A DNA stretch of 64,000 nt from Leguminivora glycinivorella (GCF_023078275.1 NC_062978.1:25069967-25133966); one strand, 5' to 3'; positions 21,779 to 32,633 are shown, counted from the stretch's first letter. Program-made: numbers and translations. Notes: generated by a model not told the origin, from the sequence alone.

Positions 21779-22272
21779 TTAAGACGATACAGGAGCGAAA
21801 ATGCTATGCTGGAAAGGGGGGCTCCTTTCAATTTTGGAATTTTAGTTAAATATACTAGTGTTATCAACTAGATTTATCGAAAAAAATTGTCCATTAAGAA
21901 CAACTCAGTTAAAAGATATTGCGAAAAAATCTTTAAAATCGAGGTTCCGCTCTCGCCTGTTTCCTCCTTCAAAACTTAATCAATCGGAACGAAATTTGAG
22001 AACCTGAATAAGAATGAAATAGTCTGTGTCGGACCTTTTAGTTTTTTTGGCTTATTGTTACCAATCTTGAGTATCACACCTTTTTTGCGCCATAATGAAA
22101 TAGGCCGTTTTTGGAAAATTTTCGTTGGCTCTTAAAAAAAAAAAAAACGGTCCGACACAGATAAAAATAATAATAATCTGTGTTGAAAAAATTATTGCTC
22201 TATCTTCACCAGAAAGGAAATATTAGTCGAGAGCGTTTGTATGGAGAATTGACCCCTCCTGAATCGTCTTAA
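21779..22272. mobile_element. TTAA-flanked non-autonomous element, copy 1
   Basis: The ends are TTAAGACGAT(A)CAGGAG and, inverted, CTCCTGAATCGTCTTAA, so both sides carry TTAA. The interior matches 55,209-55,727 in reverse complement along its length (for example CTTAATCAATCGGAACGAAA and GGTCCGACACAGATAAAAAT). TTAA targets suggest a piggyBac or Kolobok source. No transposase inside. Confidence 0.8.
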
Positions 22273-22777
22273 TAGTAACGGAGAAGCACTAGAAAATAAT
22301 AACGCCCTTTGCAATCAAGCCTTTTTAATCTCATTTCCAATAACGGTTCCTATGAAGCAACGCTTGTGTAAGATTCTGGCTAATAACAATTCTATCGGTA
22401 CCCGCCATGTTTTGCGACAGCTTAAGTAACAGATGCTTGGACAAAACACAAGCAGATATTATTACAGGGTTTTGTACCAATCGCTTACCGAACTTCGAGT
22501 TTTTGACTTTTTTGTATTAGACCTTTAGTTTGGCAGAATATAGGTAGTTACATTAGTTTTACAAGTTAAATCGTGAAATTGTAAATTCGTGTTAAATTCA
22601 TCAACAAAATTGTAACGTACCGGCACTGGACTGCAGTCAGAGTCAGAACAATCAAACGATACGCACTTTCAAAACCAAGTTTGCATTCGCAAGCCACATC
22701 AGGGCGTTCCATGCTTTGGATCAATAACCGTTGGAGGAGTTGCCACTGGACACAGCGAGGAGGACTATACAGGTCCC
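22273..22777. other. Non-coding stretch
   Basis: A 140-codon minus-strand frame begins in the neighbouring MITEs and runs into this stretch (22,566-22,988). Its composition changes with the repeat boundary, so it is not supported as a gene. Confidence 0.4.
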
Positions 22778-22922
22778 GTAGCCGAATGGAATTTCTGCGA
22801 CGCAAAACGCCACAGAAACGCCGCAGAAATGTAGTCTGGCTCTGTCGCGCCAATACGCAGGAGCGATAGAGATAGATAGCTACGAAAGAGATATTATCCT
22901 GAGCGTTTGTGCATTCAGCTAC
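22778..22922. mobile_element. MITE of the GTAGCCGAATGG family, copy 2
   Basis: GTAGCCGAATGGAATTTCTG at the left, CTGGCTCTGTCGCGCCAATA and GCGATAGAGATAGATAGC inside, and GAGCGTTTGTGCATTCAGCT plus AC at the right. Confidence 0.75.
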
Positions 22923-22929
22923 GCAAACA

Positions 22930-23070
22930 GGCGGCCTAGCCGAAGTAACAATCGTTGACACTACGTGGCTATCGAAACGCTGGCTCATCGTGGCACTATA
23001 GAAGAAGCGAGGGAGAGCTAGCTACGATACCCGCAGCGAAAGCGACTGTGACATTAACTATTAGGTACCC
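22930..23070. mobile_element. MITE of a related subfamily (GCCTAGCCGAAGTAACAATC)
   Basis: GGCCTAGCCGAAGTAACAAT and GGGAGAGCTAGCTACGATAC match the copy at 50,726-51,135, which is split there by another MITE. It sits between two copies of the main family. Confidence 0.55.
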
Positions 23071-23077
23071 AGGGTGC

Positions 23078-23232
23078 GTAGCCAAATGGTACAAACGCTC
23101 ACGAAATGCTCACGAAACGAAACGCTCGAAGATATCTATCTCTATCGCTCGTGCGTATTGGCGCGACAGAGCCAGACTACCTTTCGCGGCGTTTCGTTTT
23201 CGTTTCGCGTCGCAGAAATGCCATTCGGCTAC
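23078..23232. mobile_element. MITE of the GTAGCCGAATGG family, copy 3 (opposite orientation)
   Basis: It starts GTAGCCAAATGGTACAAACG and ends AGAAATGCCATTCGGCTAC. The core is the reverse complement of copy 1 (TTGGCGCGACAGAGCCAGAC). Confidence 0.75.
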
Positions 23233-23308
23233 GGCACCAGGGCCTGTACTGTAGCTAAAGAGTAGATTTGGAGTAGTCTTGACTCTTGACTAGACGCTCG
23301 TTGTCCTT

Positions 23309-23425
23309 TTTTTTTTTTTTTTAATTATAAATGGGCGTACTCTTGGCCACAAACTAGCCAAAGGCAAAGACGTGGCCTACGATGGAGTGAGCTCGCCCAG
23401 AAGATGCCTGTTCACTCTTGATTTG
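23309..23425 (-). mobile_element. Poly-A-tailed retroposon 3' end (minus strand)
   Basis: A run of 18 T on the plus strand precedes AATTATAAATGGGCGTACTC, TTGGCCACAAACTAGCCAAA and GAGCTCGCCCAGAAGATGCC. The same body occurs at 58,738-58,845 on the minus strand. Read on the minus strand it ends in poly-A, as a retroposon should. Confidence 0.6.
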
Positions 23426-23431
23426 AAACGC

Positions 23432-23525
23432 AGTCTGGCTCTGTCGCGCCAATACGGAAAAGCGATAGAAATAGCCAACTACGATAACTATATTATCGTT
23501 ATATTTTGTGTATTTAGCTTCGTAC
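23432..23525. mobile_element. MITE of the GTAGCCGAATGG family, diverged fragment
   Basis: CAGTCTGGCTCTGTCGCGCC followed by AATACGGAAAAGCGATAGAA. The ends are degraded. Confidence 0.55.
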
Positions 23526-23819
23526 CCTGACCTGAAGGTCCATGGTCCAGTAACACTGGTACTCGAACTCTACTCGCTTGCGCAGACAATTTTGATCGAG
23601 TTAACTCTTTAGTAGCCTGTTTGAAAGTCTTGCGACAATGAACCACTGAAGGCAAAATCATTGTAATAACTTTAACTCATCTAGATTAGATGTTGCAAAC
23701 AGTCTATCCAATCTTTCTTATACCTAGCTAGTAATTAAACAATGTTTTTTGATATCTATCCAACTGAATTTATTAACCTGATTGTTGTTTCTTAAGGCGA
23801 GATGATCTGTCAAACTAAC

Positions 23820-23935
23820 CAAACCAAGGGGGTGAGGTGCGCGGCGTCCGGGCCGCCCCGCCCGCGCGGCTCTGTTCGCTTGTCGCATACGGGAACTCAA
23901 ATTCGCGCGGCAGCATGACACAGACGGATCGCAGT
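23820..23935. other. GC-rich patch of unknown role
   Basis: About 110 bp with many CpGs (GCGGCGTCCGGGCCGCCCCG) in AT-rich surroundings. Minus-strand frames of 33 and 65 codons cross it without domains. It could be a promoter or untranslated first exon. Confidence 0.3.
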
Positions 23936-23939
23936 ATAA

Positions 23940-24598
23940 TGATCGACGTATTTTAACTGGGCTTTCTTAGTTTTTTCTTGAAATAGGAGGCAAATGAGCA
24001 GCTGTATCGCCTGATAGTAAACGATCACCGCCTTATTTTTTTTTAATTAGGTTTCATCATTTGTGTAAGTAATACGAATGATTTATAGTTACAGTATGTT
24101 TGGTCAGCGTTGTCGTTGCTTTTAAGGACGTCCCTAAGCTACAATCAATTTTATCGATTTTTTCGGATTCTCCAACTGCCATCGTCGAAACTTCTTAGTA
24201 ATCGCACTTAGCTACAGATCGACAGGGTGAAATGAAAAGGACCATTCAAACTTTGCCTAGTGACTTTTGATGTCATTATGAACAACTTTTATTAAGGGTC
24301 CAATGCTGAAACCACGAAAAAAAAATTGGATGTTCCATAGAAATAAGCTGTATCATAACAGTCGAAATGTATACAATAGATTTTTTTTTGCGTTTTCATC
24401 ATTAGTCCCATAATAAATAGGAGCATAATTTGAAAATTACGAGTTACAATTATTTACCTGCAAAGATAATACTGTGTAGAGAATTTTATGGAAATATACC
24501 TACTTCTCCTAAACATTATAACCGTAGCTTTTACGGTTTTCCTGAATATAATAAAAAAAAAATATTTTTAACAAGCAGAAACGTCTGCTAACGATTCT
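23940..24598. other. AT-rich non-coding stretch
   Basis: Contains GCAGAAACGTCTGC at 24,575-24,588, the hairpin motif shared with two other loci. No gene seen. Confidence 0.4.
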
Positions 24599-24745
24599 AA
24601 ACATTTTTATATTAAAGGAAAAAATGGATGGCGTGGCTTCCGTAGCTCAATTGGTTAAGAGTCTTGCACGGATTGCAAATGATGCGGGTTCAAGTCCCGC
24701 CGGAAGCGTAAATTTTTCCATTTTTTCCTTTAATATAAAAATGTT
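24599..24745. mobile_element. Long inverted repeat enclosing a tRNA-like sequence
   Basis: AACATTTTTATATTAAAGGA plus AAAAATGGA at 24,599-24,628 is mirrored by TCCATTTTT plus TCCTTTAATATAAAAATGTT at 24,717-24,745. Between them lies the tRNA-like sequence at 24,636-24,707. Confidence 0.75.
24636..24707 (+). tRNA. tRNA-like sequence, probably a tRNA pseudogene
   Basis: 72 nt fold as a cloverleaf. The acceptor GCTTCCG/CGGAAGC has 7 perfect pairs, and the T arm is GCGGG-TTCAAGT-CCCGC with 5 perfect pairs. The D arm is GCTC/GAGT. The anticodon arm is CTTGC-ACGGATT-GCAAA with four pairs. The loop would place GGA as anticodon, but position 33 is C rather than the near-invariant U, and a serine tRNA should have a long variable arm, which is missing. 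It has no CCA, which is normal for eukaryotes. It is therefore more likely a tRNA-derived element than a working tRNA. Confidence 0.5.
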
Positions 24746-26090
24746 ATAATAAAAAAACTGAAAATGGGGACATAAAAATGGGGAGGCGGGAGGAGGGGAA
24801 AGATTAACATCTCGGCGTGTTTTCTACTTTATGTAGAAGTTTTTTCTTATAAACCTATTGTTAACAGAACACAGTAACTATCAGCTTCTTTGACCATAGA
24901 CTTTATGTAAAAAGATATTATGTCATGTCACTGTTGTTTAAAAAGACACATAAAATTTGTCAGTCGTGAATAAATAACGCTTTTTCTTTTTCATATTGAA
25001 AGCCTTTAAGCTGTATATATTATATGCCAAAGTTTCGAATTTTATTCTTGTTGTTTATGAACCTACAACTTCAAACATGATGAAGTCACTCAGCCAGTCA
25101 CTGATGAAATCTGTGCTATTTATATTAAGATATGAATAAAATCTAAAGTATGAAAACTATGCATTTGAAACTTTGTCTATTTAATGAAGTTGCTATTGAT
25201 ATCATATCCTGACAATTATATTTATCTGGTTTAAACCAGACCCAAAATTCGAGGATTCAGAAGAACGACAAAATGCTTCAAGAAAACAGCTTTTCTCTTC
25301 GCTTGACTCGTGTTGGCGGGGGCACTACCGCCACTACCGTACCTCCAAATGGAATACAACCCAGCCCAGGATAAATTATCAGTACCATTCTATGCCTACC
25401 TTGAATTCTCAAGTAATATTCATATCAAGTATCAACTATTGTCAAAGGAGTCAGACAGCTTGTTGAAGGATTCATATAATCTTGCAAATTAGACAAATAT
25501 CTTTAAATATCAAGTACCGTAATCATACCCACCAAATAAAAATAAAAATTGTCCAGCGTTATCAATGTATGATTATGGACTTTCATCAAAATTTATTGAG
25601 AAGTTAAAATACTGAAATCTTTTAACTATTGTGGAAAAATGGCGATAGTTGTCAAACAAAATTTCTATCAGGCTGGCCACATGTTTGGCATAGACACAGA
25701 AAAAATATAGACGGAGGGTAGCACGATCTAATTAACCTTATACCAAATTTTGAAAGACAGAAATACCTACCGTACCTGATCTTCAATCAGTACTGTACCT
25801 ACCACCGCCTTTTCTTTCGAACAATTCAATATTTTTATGAAAATTTTGCGTAAGTTTGTTCACTAGCTGGACATCAGTCATATATTTTCTAAGTGGAAAA
25901 GTTGTGCTGTAATGACGTCACAGACCCGTCATCTAGGGGTTTCTAAAATCTATGATGTTTAGATATCGTAAATGTCACTTGATAACATCATATGAAAATG
26001 AAATACTTACTTGTATATATAAATCATCATTTTCTTACCTTTTCACGGGCTTTGATTAGAATTTTCTTTATTTATTTGTTTTCTAGCACG
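24746..26090. other. AT-rich non-coding stretch
   Basis: A 60-codon frame near 25,310 has no supporting features. No repeats recognised. Confidence 0.4.
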
Positions 26091-26093
26091 CAA

Positions 26094-26260
26094 TTATTTT
26101 TTCTGCCTCCTCAAAGCTTTGTTCCCCATTGCTTCAATGACACGTGACCACGCGGAGAAAACTGACACAGGTCCATCCTCTGAAAGCGCCGCCGCGCGAC
26201 TGAAGAGGCCATAAGTGCCATCGAAAATGTTTTCAATTTCAAAACAATTTTCAAAAAAAT
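26094..26260 (-). other. Uncharacterised minus-strand open frame of about 55 codons
   Basis: Reading the minus strand to a TAA at 26,094-26,096 gives a balanced, protein-like peptide containing IFDGTYGLFSRAAALSEDG, then VSVFSAWSRVIEAMGNKALR, and a basic end. Two to three times more GC occurs here than in the AT-rich flanks. The segment has no ATG in a sensible position at its 5' side, where it fades into poly-A/T, so it would be an internal or last exon, or a fragment of an old transposon protein. I do not recognise the family. Another frame through the same DNA begins MALMASSVARRRF but looks less natural. Direct evidence is only the open frame and its composition. Confidence 0.3.
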
Positions 26261-26264
26261 TTTT

Positions 26265-28219
26265 TTTTTGCAAAAACAGGATTAGTAACAGGTCTTAAAA
26301 TTGGGTTCATAGTTGTTCCATCTTTCCTTTGCGGATTTGGTAGTATTTGGTAAATATTATATTATTTTAATGACGCTACCGGCACAAACTCATCAGATTC
26401 GTCTAGATAATCTTATTACCTATATATTGAAGTAAAAAACAAGTCCAAAAAGTTCTTATCATAGCCATGGGAACGATTTATTGTTAAGAGAAGAGGTAAC
26501 TTTGGAGTCATTTTCTATCGAGCGAAGTTGTAACATTCATGTTGTTCAACTCCATAACATACTCACCAGGTCCTGAAATTTAATATATATCGTTTTCAGA
26601 TTTTTCCATTGCGTTTTCCTATGTTTTTAACGGCTTCAAAAAACGAGTGCGCGCAGCGTCTACGGAAATATATCGCCTTAAACCGTTTATGTAATAGAAA
26701 TATATTAAATTATGTAATAGAAAACGTAATTAATTTATTTTCACTAAAACTTTATTAATAGATAATAATAATTTAGCTTGATTTGCCTAACTAAAATTTG
26801 ATTTCTAGCCAAAATATTCTTAAATCTGCATATCTTACAAAAAAATAAACCTAGATAATTGACGAGACTGTCGTGTCATTAAATTAAAAATAGACAAAAA
26901 TATTAAATGAGTGTTTGTTAATTAAGTAATAAAGCTAATTAAGAGATGTGATTATGATGTCATAACATATAAAGTAGGCAAGTTAATTGGTTATAAAATA
27001 ACAAAATACACTAATGAATAATTTTTAGAAGCCGATGCTAATTGTTGAATATAAATTCCAAAAACAAAACATAACTAAAACCTAACATAACCAACTTTAA
27101 GTTTATCTATTCCAAGCGCAGAAATACCGCTGCGTCATGGGCACCTTACCACAGACACAAACACTGACTGGACGCCGACCCTCAAAGACTTAAATGCGAC
27201 ACCTAAAAATACTAGGTCATAGATTAGATATAGATATCACAAAACGCTTCAGGCAATCGTGGCAATTTTTAAATTTTTAATCGACTAATCATTAAGTTAC
27301 ATCGATTACATGTAACGTATCATCCATTAAGGTATCTAGGCCGGTGCAGTCACGAAGACAAGTGCTCCGATGATCCACTCTTGCGCAAGAAAGGTCAAAA
27401 ATGTGCTGCTAATTCAATGATTTGAGAGTTGATTTAATGTAAGTGAACAGGTCACTTGGAGCGAAGATGGCTGGCGGTTATTGCGCTTACATTTTAACTG
27501 ACCAAGTTTTGGCGAAGGTCTCAGTTTACGATTGATTTCGAATGATGCAGGTCGAATTTTTCCAACGATAGGTTTTGTTAGGATAGATATTTTTTTGTTG
27601 TTTCATTTTCCAGGGTACATATGTTCAAAATGGTAGAAATTTGCAGAAAACTGTGGCCGTATCATGGTCGTGTTTTTGTCACTTGTCATATCATGCGTTA
27701 TTTTTGCACTTAAATAGGTACTCGTACTTCTTAGAATAACGCGACAAATGATAAGATCAGCCGTCCATCTTAGCCGGCTAAAGTCCTTTCCAGACCCTAT
27801 CGTACTCAATTCCAATACCTATAATTTATTTTCAATTATCGGCCTTTGCGCTCGTAAATATATGTAAGTATATGCAACAAGATTTAAACATCATTATAAT
27901 ATCCGTGTACATTTGAATTGAATAACAATGCTAAGCCGAGTGATAACGTCAATTATTTATGACAAGTCTATCAGTATCGTCGGCAGATCACAGTCGGTCT
28001 GTCTGTCTGTCTGACGGTGAACAAGAAGGTTGTTAGGAGGTCACTGTTACGCAAACTTTCGTTTGATTTTCTTTCAATCCCGCAGTTGCTAAGGCCCGTA
28101 TTCCCGTATACAAGATTTTGCGAATTTCTTGTGGCAATTTGTATAGCAACTTTCAAAATCGTTCTCAGGGATGCGAGATTTTGCCGCAAATGTCATGACT
28201 TTATAAACCTAGCCTAAGT
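26265..28219. other. AT-rich non-coding stretch
   Basis: No gene, TIR or SINE seen. Short open frames lack features. Confidence 0.4.
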
Positions 28220-28220
28220 G

Positions 28221-28347
28221 CGTTTTCACATTATCCGATCCGATATCGGATGTCGGACCGATATCCCATACATTACAGTCGCCATCTTGGATTTTTTCTA
28301 TTGAAATCCTTCCGACATCCGATATCGGATCGGATAATGTGAAAACG
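28221..28347. mobile_element. MITE of the CGTTTTCACATTATCCG family, copy 2
   Basis: CGTTTTCACATTATCCGATC at the left is mirrored by GATCGGATAATGTGAAAACG at the right. It is a better-preserved copy of the element at 11,483-11,603, with GATATCGGATGTCGGA repeated in both arms. Confidence 0.8.
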
Positions 28348-28539
28348 GTCTAAGGGTGTAATTGAAGCTTGAGCAGTTTCATGTGCTCTTCCTACTTCTT
28401 TTGGGACTACATGTGTGGGTTTATATGTATAAGTATGTACATATGTTGTCTGTCCGTATCGTCGGCAGGTCATATCTGTCTGTCTGTCTGACGGCGGGAA
28501 CTTTACAAATGTTACAATAGTAGGTTACTGTTGCGCAAC

Positions 28540-28770
28540 GTGACAGTAGCCGCGAATTGCATGTGTGAGACTTTTGAACCAGAGGTCGCGGGTTCGAATC
28601 CTAGGGACTTAGTTTTTTATTTGATAAATAGATAATACTTAGATAGAAGCAATACTGTCTTTTACATTCTTCAGCAGAAGAATAGCATTGGGCAAAGATA
28701 AAGTTAAACGACAGGCACTCTTATCGCTAGAGAGCAATCTTTCAGAAAAGTAGCTAATTTTGTTACCAGG
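28540..28770 (+). mobile_element. tRNA-derived SINE, plus strand
   Basis: GAGGTCGCGGGTTCGAATCC is a B-box with its T-stem. The body then contains CACTCTTATCGCTAGAGAGC, matching the retroposon near 58,950 (CTTATCGCTAAAGAGCGATC, same orientation class). The A-box region is weak. Confidence 0.5.
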
Positions 28771-28774
28771 TGCA

Positions 28775-29100
28775 TAAAGGTGTAAAATAAATATTTTATA
28801 AAAATAATGTCCTTTGTAGTTGACATATTTTTATTTCTAGTAAGAATTAGTCGCGCGAGTAACGTGTGCTAAACCGTATTATTTGCTTTACTAATTATAT
28901 GACTCAGTACAGTTCACATGTGATCCTATATGAGACATAGCGATCTTCTTGCGTGGGATTAACCAGGTCAGTTATATGTACAATCGAGTATCATTAAAAA
29001 TATTTAAAGGTGAACGACATTTTAGGTACTTTTTCTACTCCCGAACTGTTATACGTCATTTACACGGTCGTGCATAGATCTTTAAAACCCTACATAAAGG
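28775..29100. other. AT-rich non-coding stretch
   Basis: Nothing recognised. Confidence 0.4.
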
Positions 29101-29107
29101 TCTATTC

Positions 29108-29238
29108 CCCAAAGCCAGTGTCCGCCGGCTTTCCGCGCATGCGCGCAGTATCGAAAAAACTGAAAACGCATTGTTTGGCTCTGTAACCATGGCAACGCCT
29201 TATAACGACACTGCGCGAGTGCGCGGAAAGGCTTTGGG
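29108..29238. mobile_element. GC-rich MITE with TIR around CTTTCCGCGCATGCGCGCAGT
   Basis: CCCAAAGC and then GCTTTCCGCGCATGCGCGCA at the left are mirrored by TGCGCGAGTGCGCGGAAAG and GCTTTGGG at the right. About 131 bp. Confidence 0.6.
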
Positions 29239-29343
29239 CAGCTGAGCTGACAGTGCAAACCTTTGCGTCAAAATACAGGAAGCAGTGTGAATTTCACGAA
29301 AGTTATTCAAGAAAACTATTAAAAACTAAGTGCATGGTCGTAG

Positions 29344-29489
29344 AAAAAGTATTGTATGCAACGGTGTTTAACTGGGTCAAAAAATACTCGTGTCGTCTCA
29401 ATAACAATTTTCGGCTTCGCCTCAAATTGTTACCCACGCCACTCGTCTTTTTTGACCTCCTTTAAACGCCTGTTGCATAAAATACTATA
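29344..29489. repeat. Imperfect inverted repeat of about 145 bp
   Basis: GTATTGTATGCAACGGTGTT and AACTGGGTCAAAAAATAC at the left are mirrored by TTTTTTGACCTCCTTTAAAC and GCCTGTTGCATAAAATAC at the right. Probably an old MITE. A 70-codon frame through it is fortuitous. Confidence 0.5.
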
Positions 29490-29908
29490 TCGAACGATAA
29501 ATTCTGACCACATCCGGCCATCCTCTCACTAAAGGTGACCTAATAGGTCACTTATGTAAAACTAATGCACTAAATCCTACACATCAAGTCATGCTAAAAT
29601 AGATTTTATAGGTTTGCAATTAGAATGATTTATTGCAAATGCTGTCTTTAAGGAAGTGAGTGGTGAACCCACAGAAAGGTGCAAAACTAGATTTTTTTAG
29701 TCGCTTTACAAATTGCACTCGTGATATGACGAAACCCGCGCTGTGGATCTGATCTGAACACGTTCTATGCTTAGTTCATTTCTTAATTTTATGTAATTAT
29801 TACAAATGCGAAAAAGATATCCTGTTTGTCTGTTGGTATGTTTATTGATTCTTTATAAATAAACCTTAATATAAAATGGGGCTAAATGCAAAATTGGAAT
29901 TCTTATAT

Positions 29909-30137
29909 TGTAGACAGTCAACCAAATCTTGGCACTAAAAAATCGCGCGAAATTCAAATTTTCTGTAGGAATTAATCCTTCGCCTCTACATTTTCAATAA
30001 ATTTTTGAGTTTATGGCTCGTCAATGATTATGTCAAGATTTAGGAAGAAAAGCGTTTTTCGAAGACAATTCGCCGCTGAGCTCTACATTTTTCAAAATTG
30101 CCGCCTTTTTTAGTGCCCAGATTCGGTTTACTGTCTA
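29909..30137. mobile_element. Mariner-like MITE with TA ends, nested
   Basis: TAGACAGTCAACCAAATCTT plus GGCACTAAAAAA at the left is mirrored by TTTTTTAGTGCCCAGATTCG plus GTTTACTGTCTA at the right. TA lies at both ends. Confidence 0.7.
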
Positions 30138-30438
30138 TATTTAAAAAGAAGGCAGGGATGCCATTACATTAAAACCCAAATCGACAAGTACAGGTTTACG
30201 TATAGTACTTGCGAAAGAGTTAATTATATAATTATAATTACTTAATACAATTTATTTCAATTTGATTGATGTAATTGACTTATATTTCTTTATACTCATC
30301 ATAAAGTAGCACTCCGCTGATTCGGTGAACTTTTAACCTGCTCTTGCTCAAGATTTAATCCATGGAGCATCCGTAACTATAAAATACAATTCTGATTGGC
30401 TAATAAATAAATAATTATACGCGCACGTTATTTTTCCA

Positions 30439-30547
<109 letters not shown>

Positions 30548-30914
30548 GACAAAATCGATAAGATTGATTTTCGGATGTCAGTCATTGTCGTTGAACAGCA
30601 ACTGCATAATGCATACGTTTTATATAATTTGTGACCTATTAGGTCACACTTAGTGAGAGGATGCGGGTCTGACAATGCGTTATTGGTCAGTGTGGTTACA
30701 ACTACAGTTATAACTGTCGCTGTTGATAATATTAGACTGTGCTGATTTATCACTACCACCATGGCCTATTCCACAATATGTAGTTACAATTATCGCGCGA
30801 CAGTGACACTTCGCCTTTCATTGCCTGCTCAACAAGGCACCTACAACAACACCTAAAAATAGGCACAGATTTTACAGTGTCAAGTGTCACTGCGGTGAAA
30901 TAGGCCACAATCAC

Positions 30915-31140
30915 CACACCCTTAACTCAAGAAATATTGAACCGCAATTAACTCAAGAACTACTGAACCGCAATCAACTCAAGAACTACAGAACCGCAAT
31001 CAACTCAAGAACCACTGAACCGCAATTAACTCAAGAACTACTGAACCTCAATCAACTCAAGAACTACTGAACCGCAATCAACTCAAGAACTACTGAACCG
31101 TAATCAACTCAAGAACCACTGAACCGCAATTAACTCAAGA
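30915..31140. repeat. 26-bp minisatellite, about 9 units
   Basis: Unit AACTCAAGAACTACTGAACC plus GCAATC, repeated head to tail with single-base differences (TACTG/CACTG, CAATC/CAATT, GCAAT/GTAAT). Confidence 0.9.
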
Positions 31141-31260
31141 AAAAATGACGAGCACCGAAGGCCGGATTCGAACCGGTGTCTTTTAGCAATCCGGGCCAAA
31201 CGCCATGAACCCCTAGGCCACCTCGCCACAGCGGAAGCCGTCGAAATTTCTGTTCTATAT
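31141..31260 (-). mobile_element. tRNA-derived SINE, minus strand, copy 3 of 4
   Basis: On the minus strand GCGAGGTGGCCTAGGGGTTC is A-box-like and AGACACCGGTTCGAATCCGG is a strong B-box. The head CGACGGCTTCCGCTGTGG matches copies 2 and 4. It directly follows the minisatellite. Confidence 0.7.
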
Positions 31261-31264
31261 GTCA

Positions 31265-32630
31265 TCTTTGTAAGACTAGGCGTCTTTGACCAACTCTAAC
31301 TCTCTCTTTTCTTTAATATATGACATCTTATTTCGATTTTTAAGATCATATTTATTCGGAAAGATCACTCGAGCTAGCTACGAGTACGAGCTTGGTTGGA
31401 AAACGCTGCCCTGTCCGTTTATGACATGAATATTATGTAATTTATGTATGATGGAATTGTCTTTCATTTGTCGAAAAATATGCCGTCCCTATCGCACTTA
31501 CAAATAGTGCGATATGGGACGGCCTGCTATTTTATCGTCTATCGCGCGACCATGCTTCCCGTGCAGGAAGAAGTCGGAGCGAGTCTTATACAGGTATACT
31601 TAAACAAAATTAAGTACCAACGGTCTTATAATAACTAATTAGGGTTTGCCTACAGAACTTATTCAGCATATGAAATGATCTAAACTGTCATTTCCTCGGA
31701 TTAAGGTCAACAATTTGTGTGTATGAACCTTGTCGTAATGTATGAAGATGTTGATCCTATTGTTGCGCGAAAGTTACGATCAACGCTTAGTATTCTACGC
31801 GCTTGCGCATTATGACGCCTTTCTAGTTTGAAAGGACGTATGTGGGAGGACAAGTGCTTTGCCGCAGACATATACAACGTGCACTTTTTTCATTAAAAAA
31901 ACAACTAACAGAAAGGGAAGATTACTTTACAAGAAGATGTCTCTGTTTAGGCTTCCTTATAATATAGTTAAAAGCAAATGAGCACAGGAATCCCTTGATG
32001 GCGACCGATATTAACATTGTATCTATCTTTCTTAGTCATAATGACTTACGATTTACAACAACCTATTGTTATACCTACTTGGCACACATTTCGCATTCTA
32101 CATACCTAAGAATTTTATTTTTTATTAGAAATAATAACCATAAAACAAAACACGATCATTATGATTTCATAATTTTCATATGCATACTACCTATACAATT
32201 TTTTTTTAACTTATTTCAATAATAACATATGTCTAGATTGTTCACATTTATTCTAATACTAAACAACAAAACTCTACAGTAACGTAATAATAATTATATA
32301 TTTTTATATACTAAGTAAATATCAAACAAGAGAGATGCGATATCTATCCACACATGTCTGCGTCACTTACGACATTTTGTACGAAAAAATTATAGAACAA
32401 TATGACACGGACGACCTGTTTCTTTCACTTGTTTGTTTGCTTATTTAAACTATGTGTGAATAATAATAGTGGTTAAAAGGGTATTTTATGTTGTGTTTGC
32501 TCGTATGAAACGTGCACAAGACCGGAAAATGGTGCTATTAGAATGAAAATTCGGAAAAACTACATTTATAAACAACGCTGACTTTCTCCTACCCTAAATA
32601 CATGAAGTATATCGTAATACGACGATATAA
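31265..32630. other. Mostly non-coding; holds a fragment of the 35-kb host MITE
   Basis: At 31,486-31,580 GCCGTCCCTATCGCACTTAC, AATAGTGCGATATGGGACGG and TCGTCTATCGCGCGACCATG match the MITE that hosts the nested insertion near 35 kb. The rest is AT-rich without supported genes. Confidence 0.5.
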
Positions 32631-32633
32631 TTT

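Noticed and set aside
22566..22988. 140-codon minus-strand frame
   Set aside because: It runs through two adjacent MITEs, and part of the peptide is the translation of the repeated CTGGCTCTGTCGCGCC core seen at other copies.
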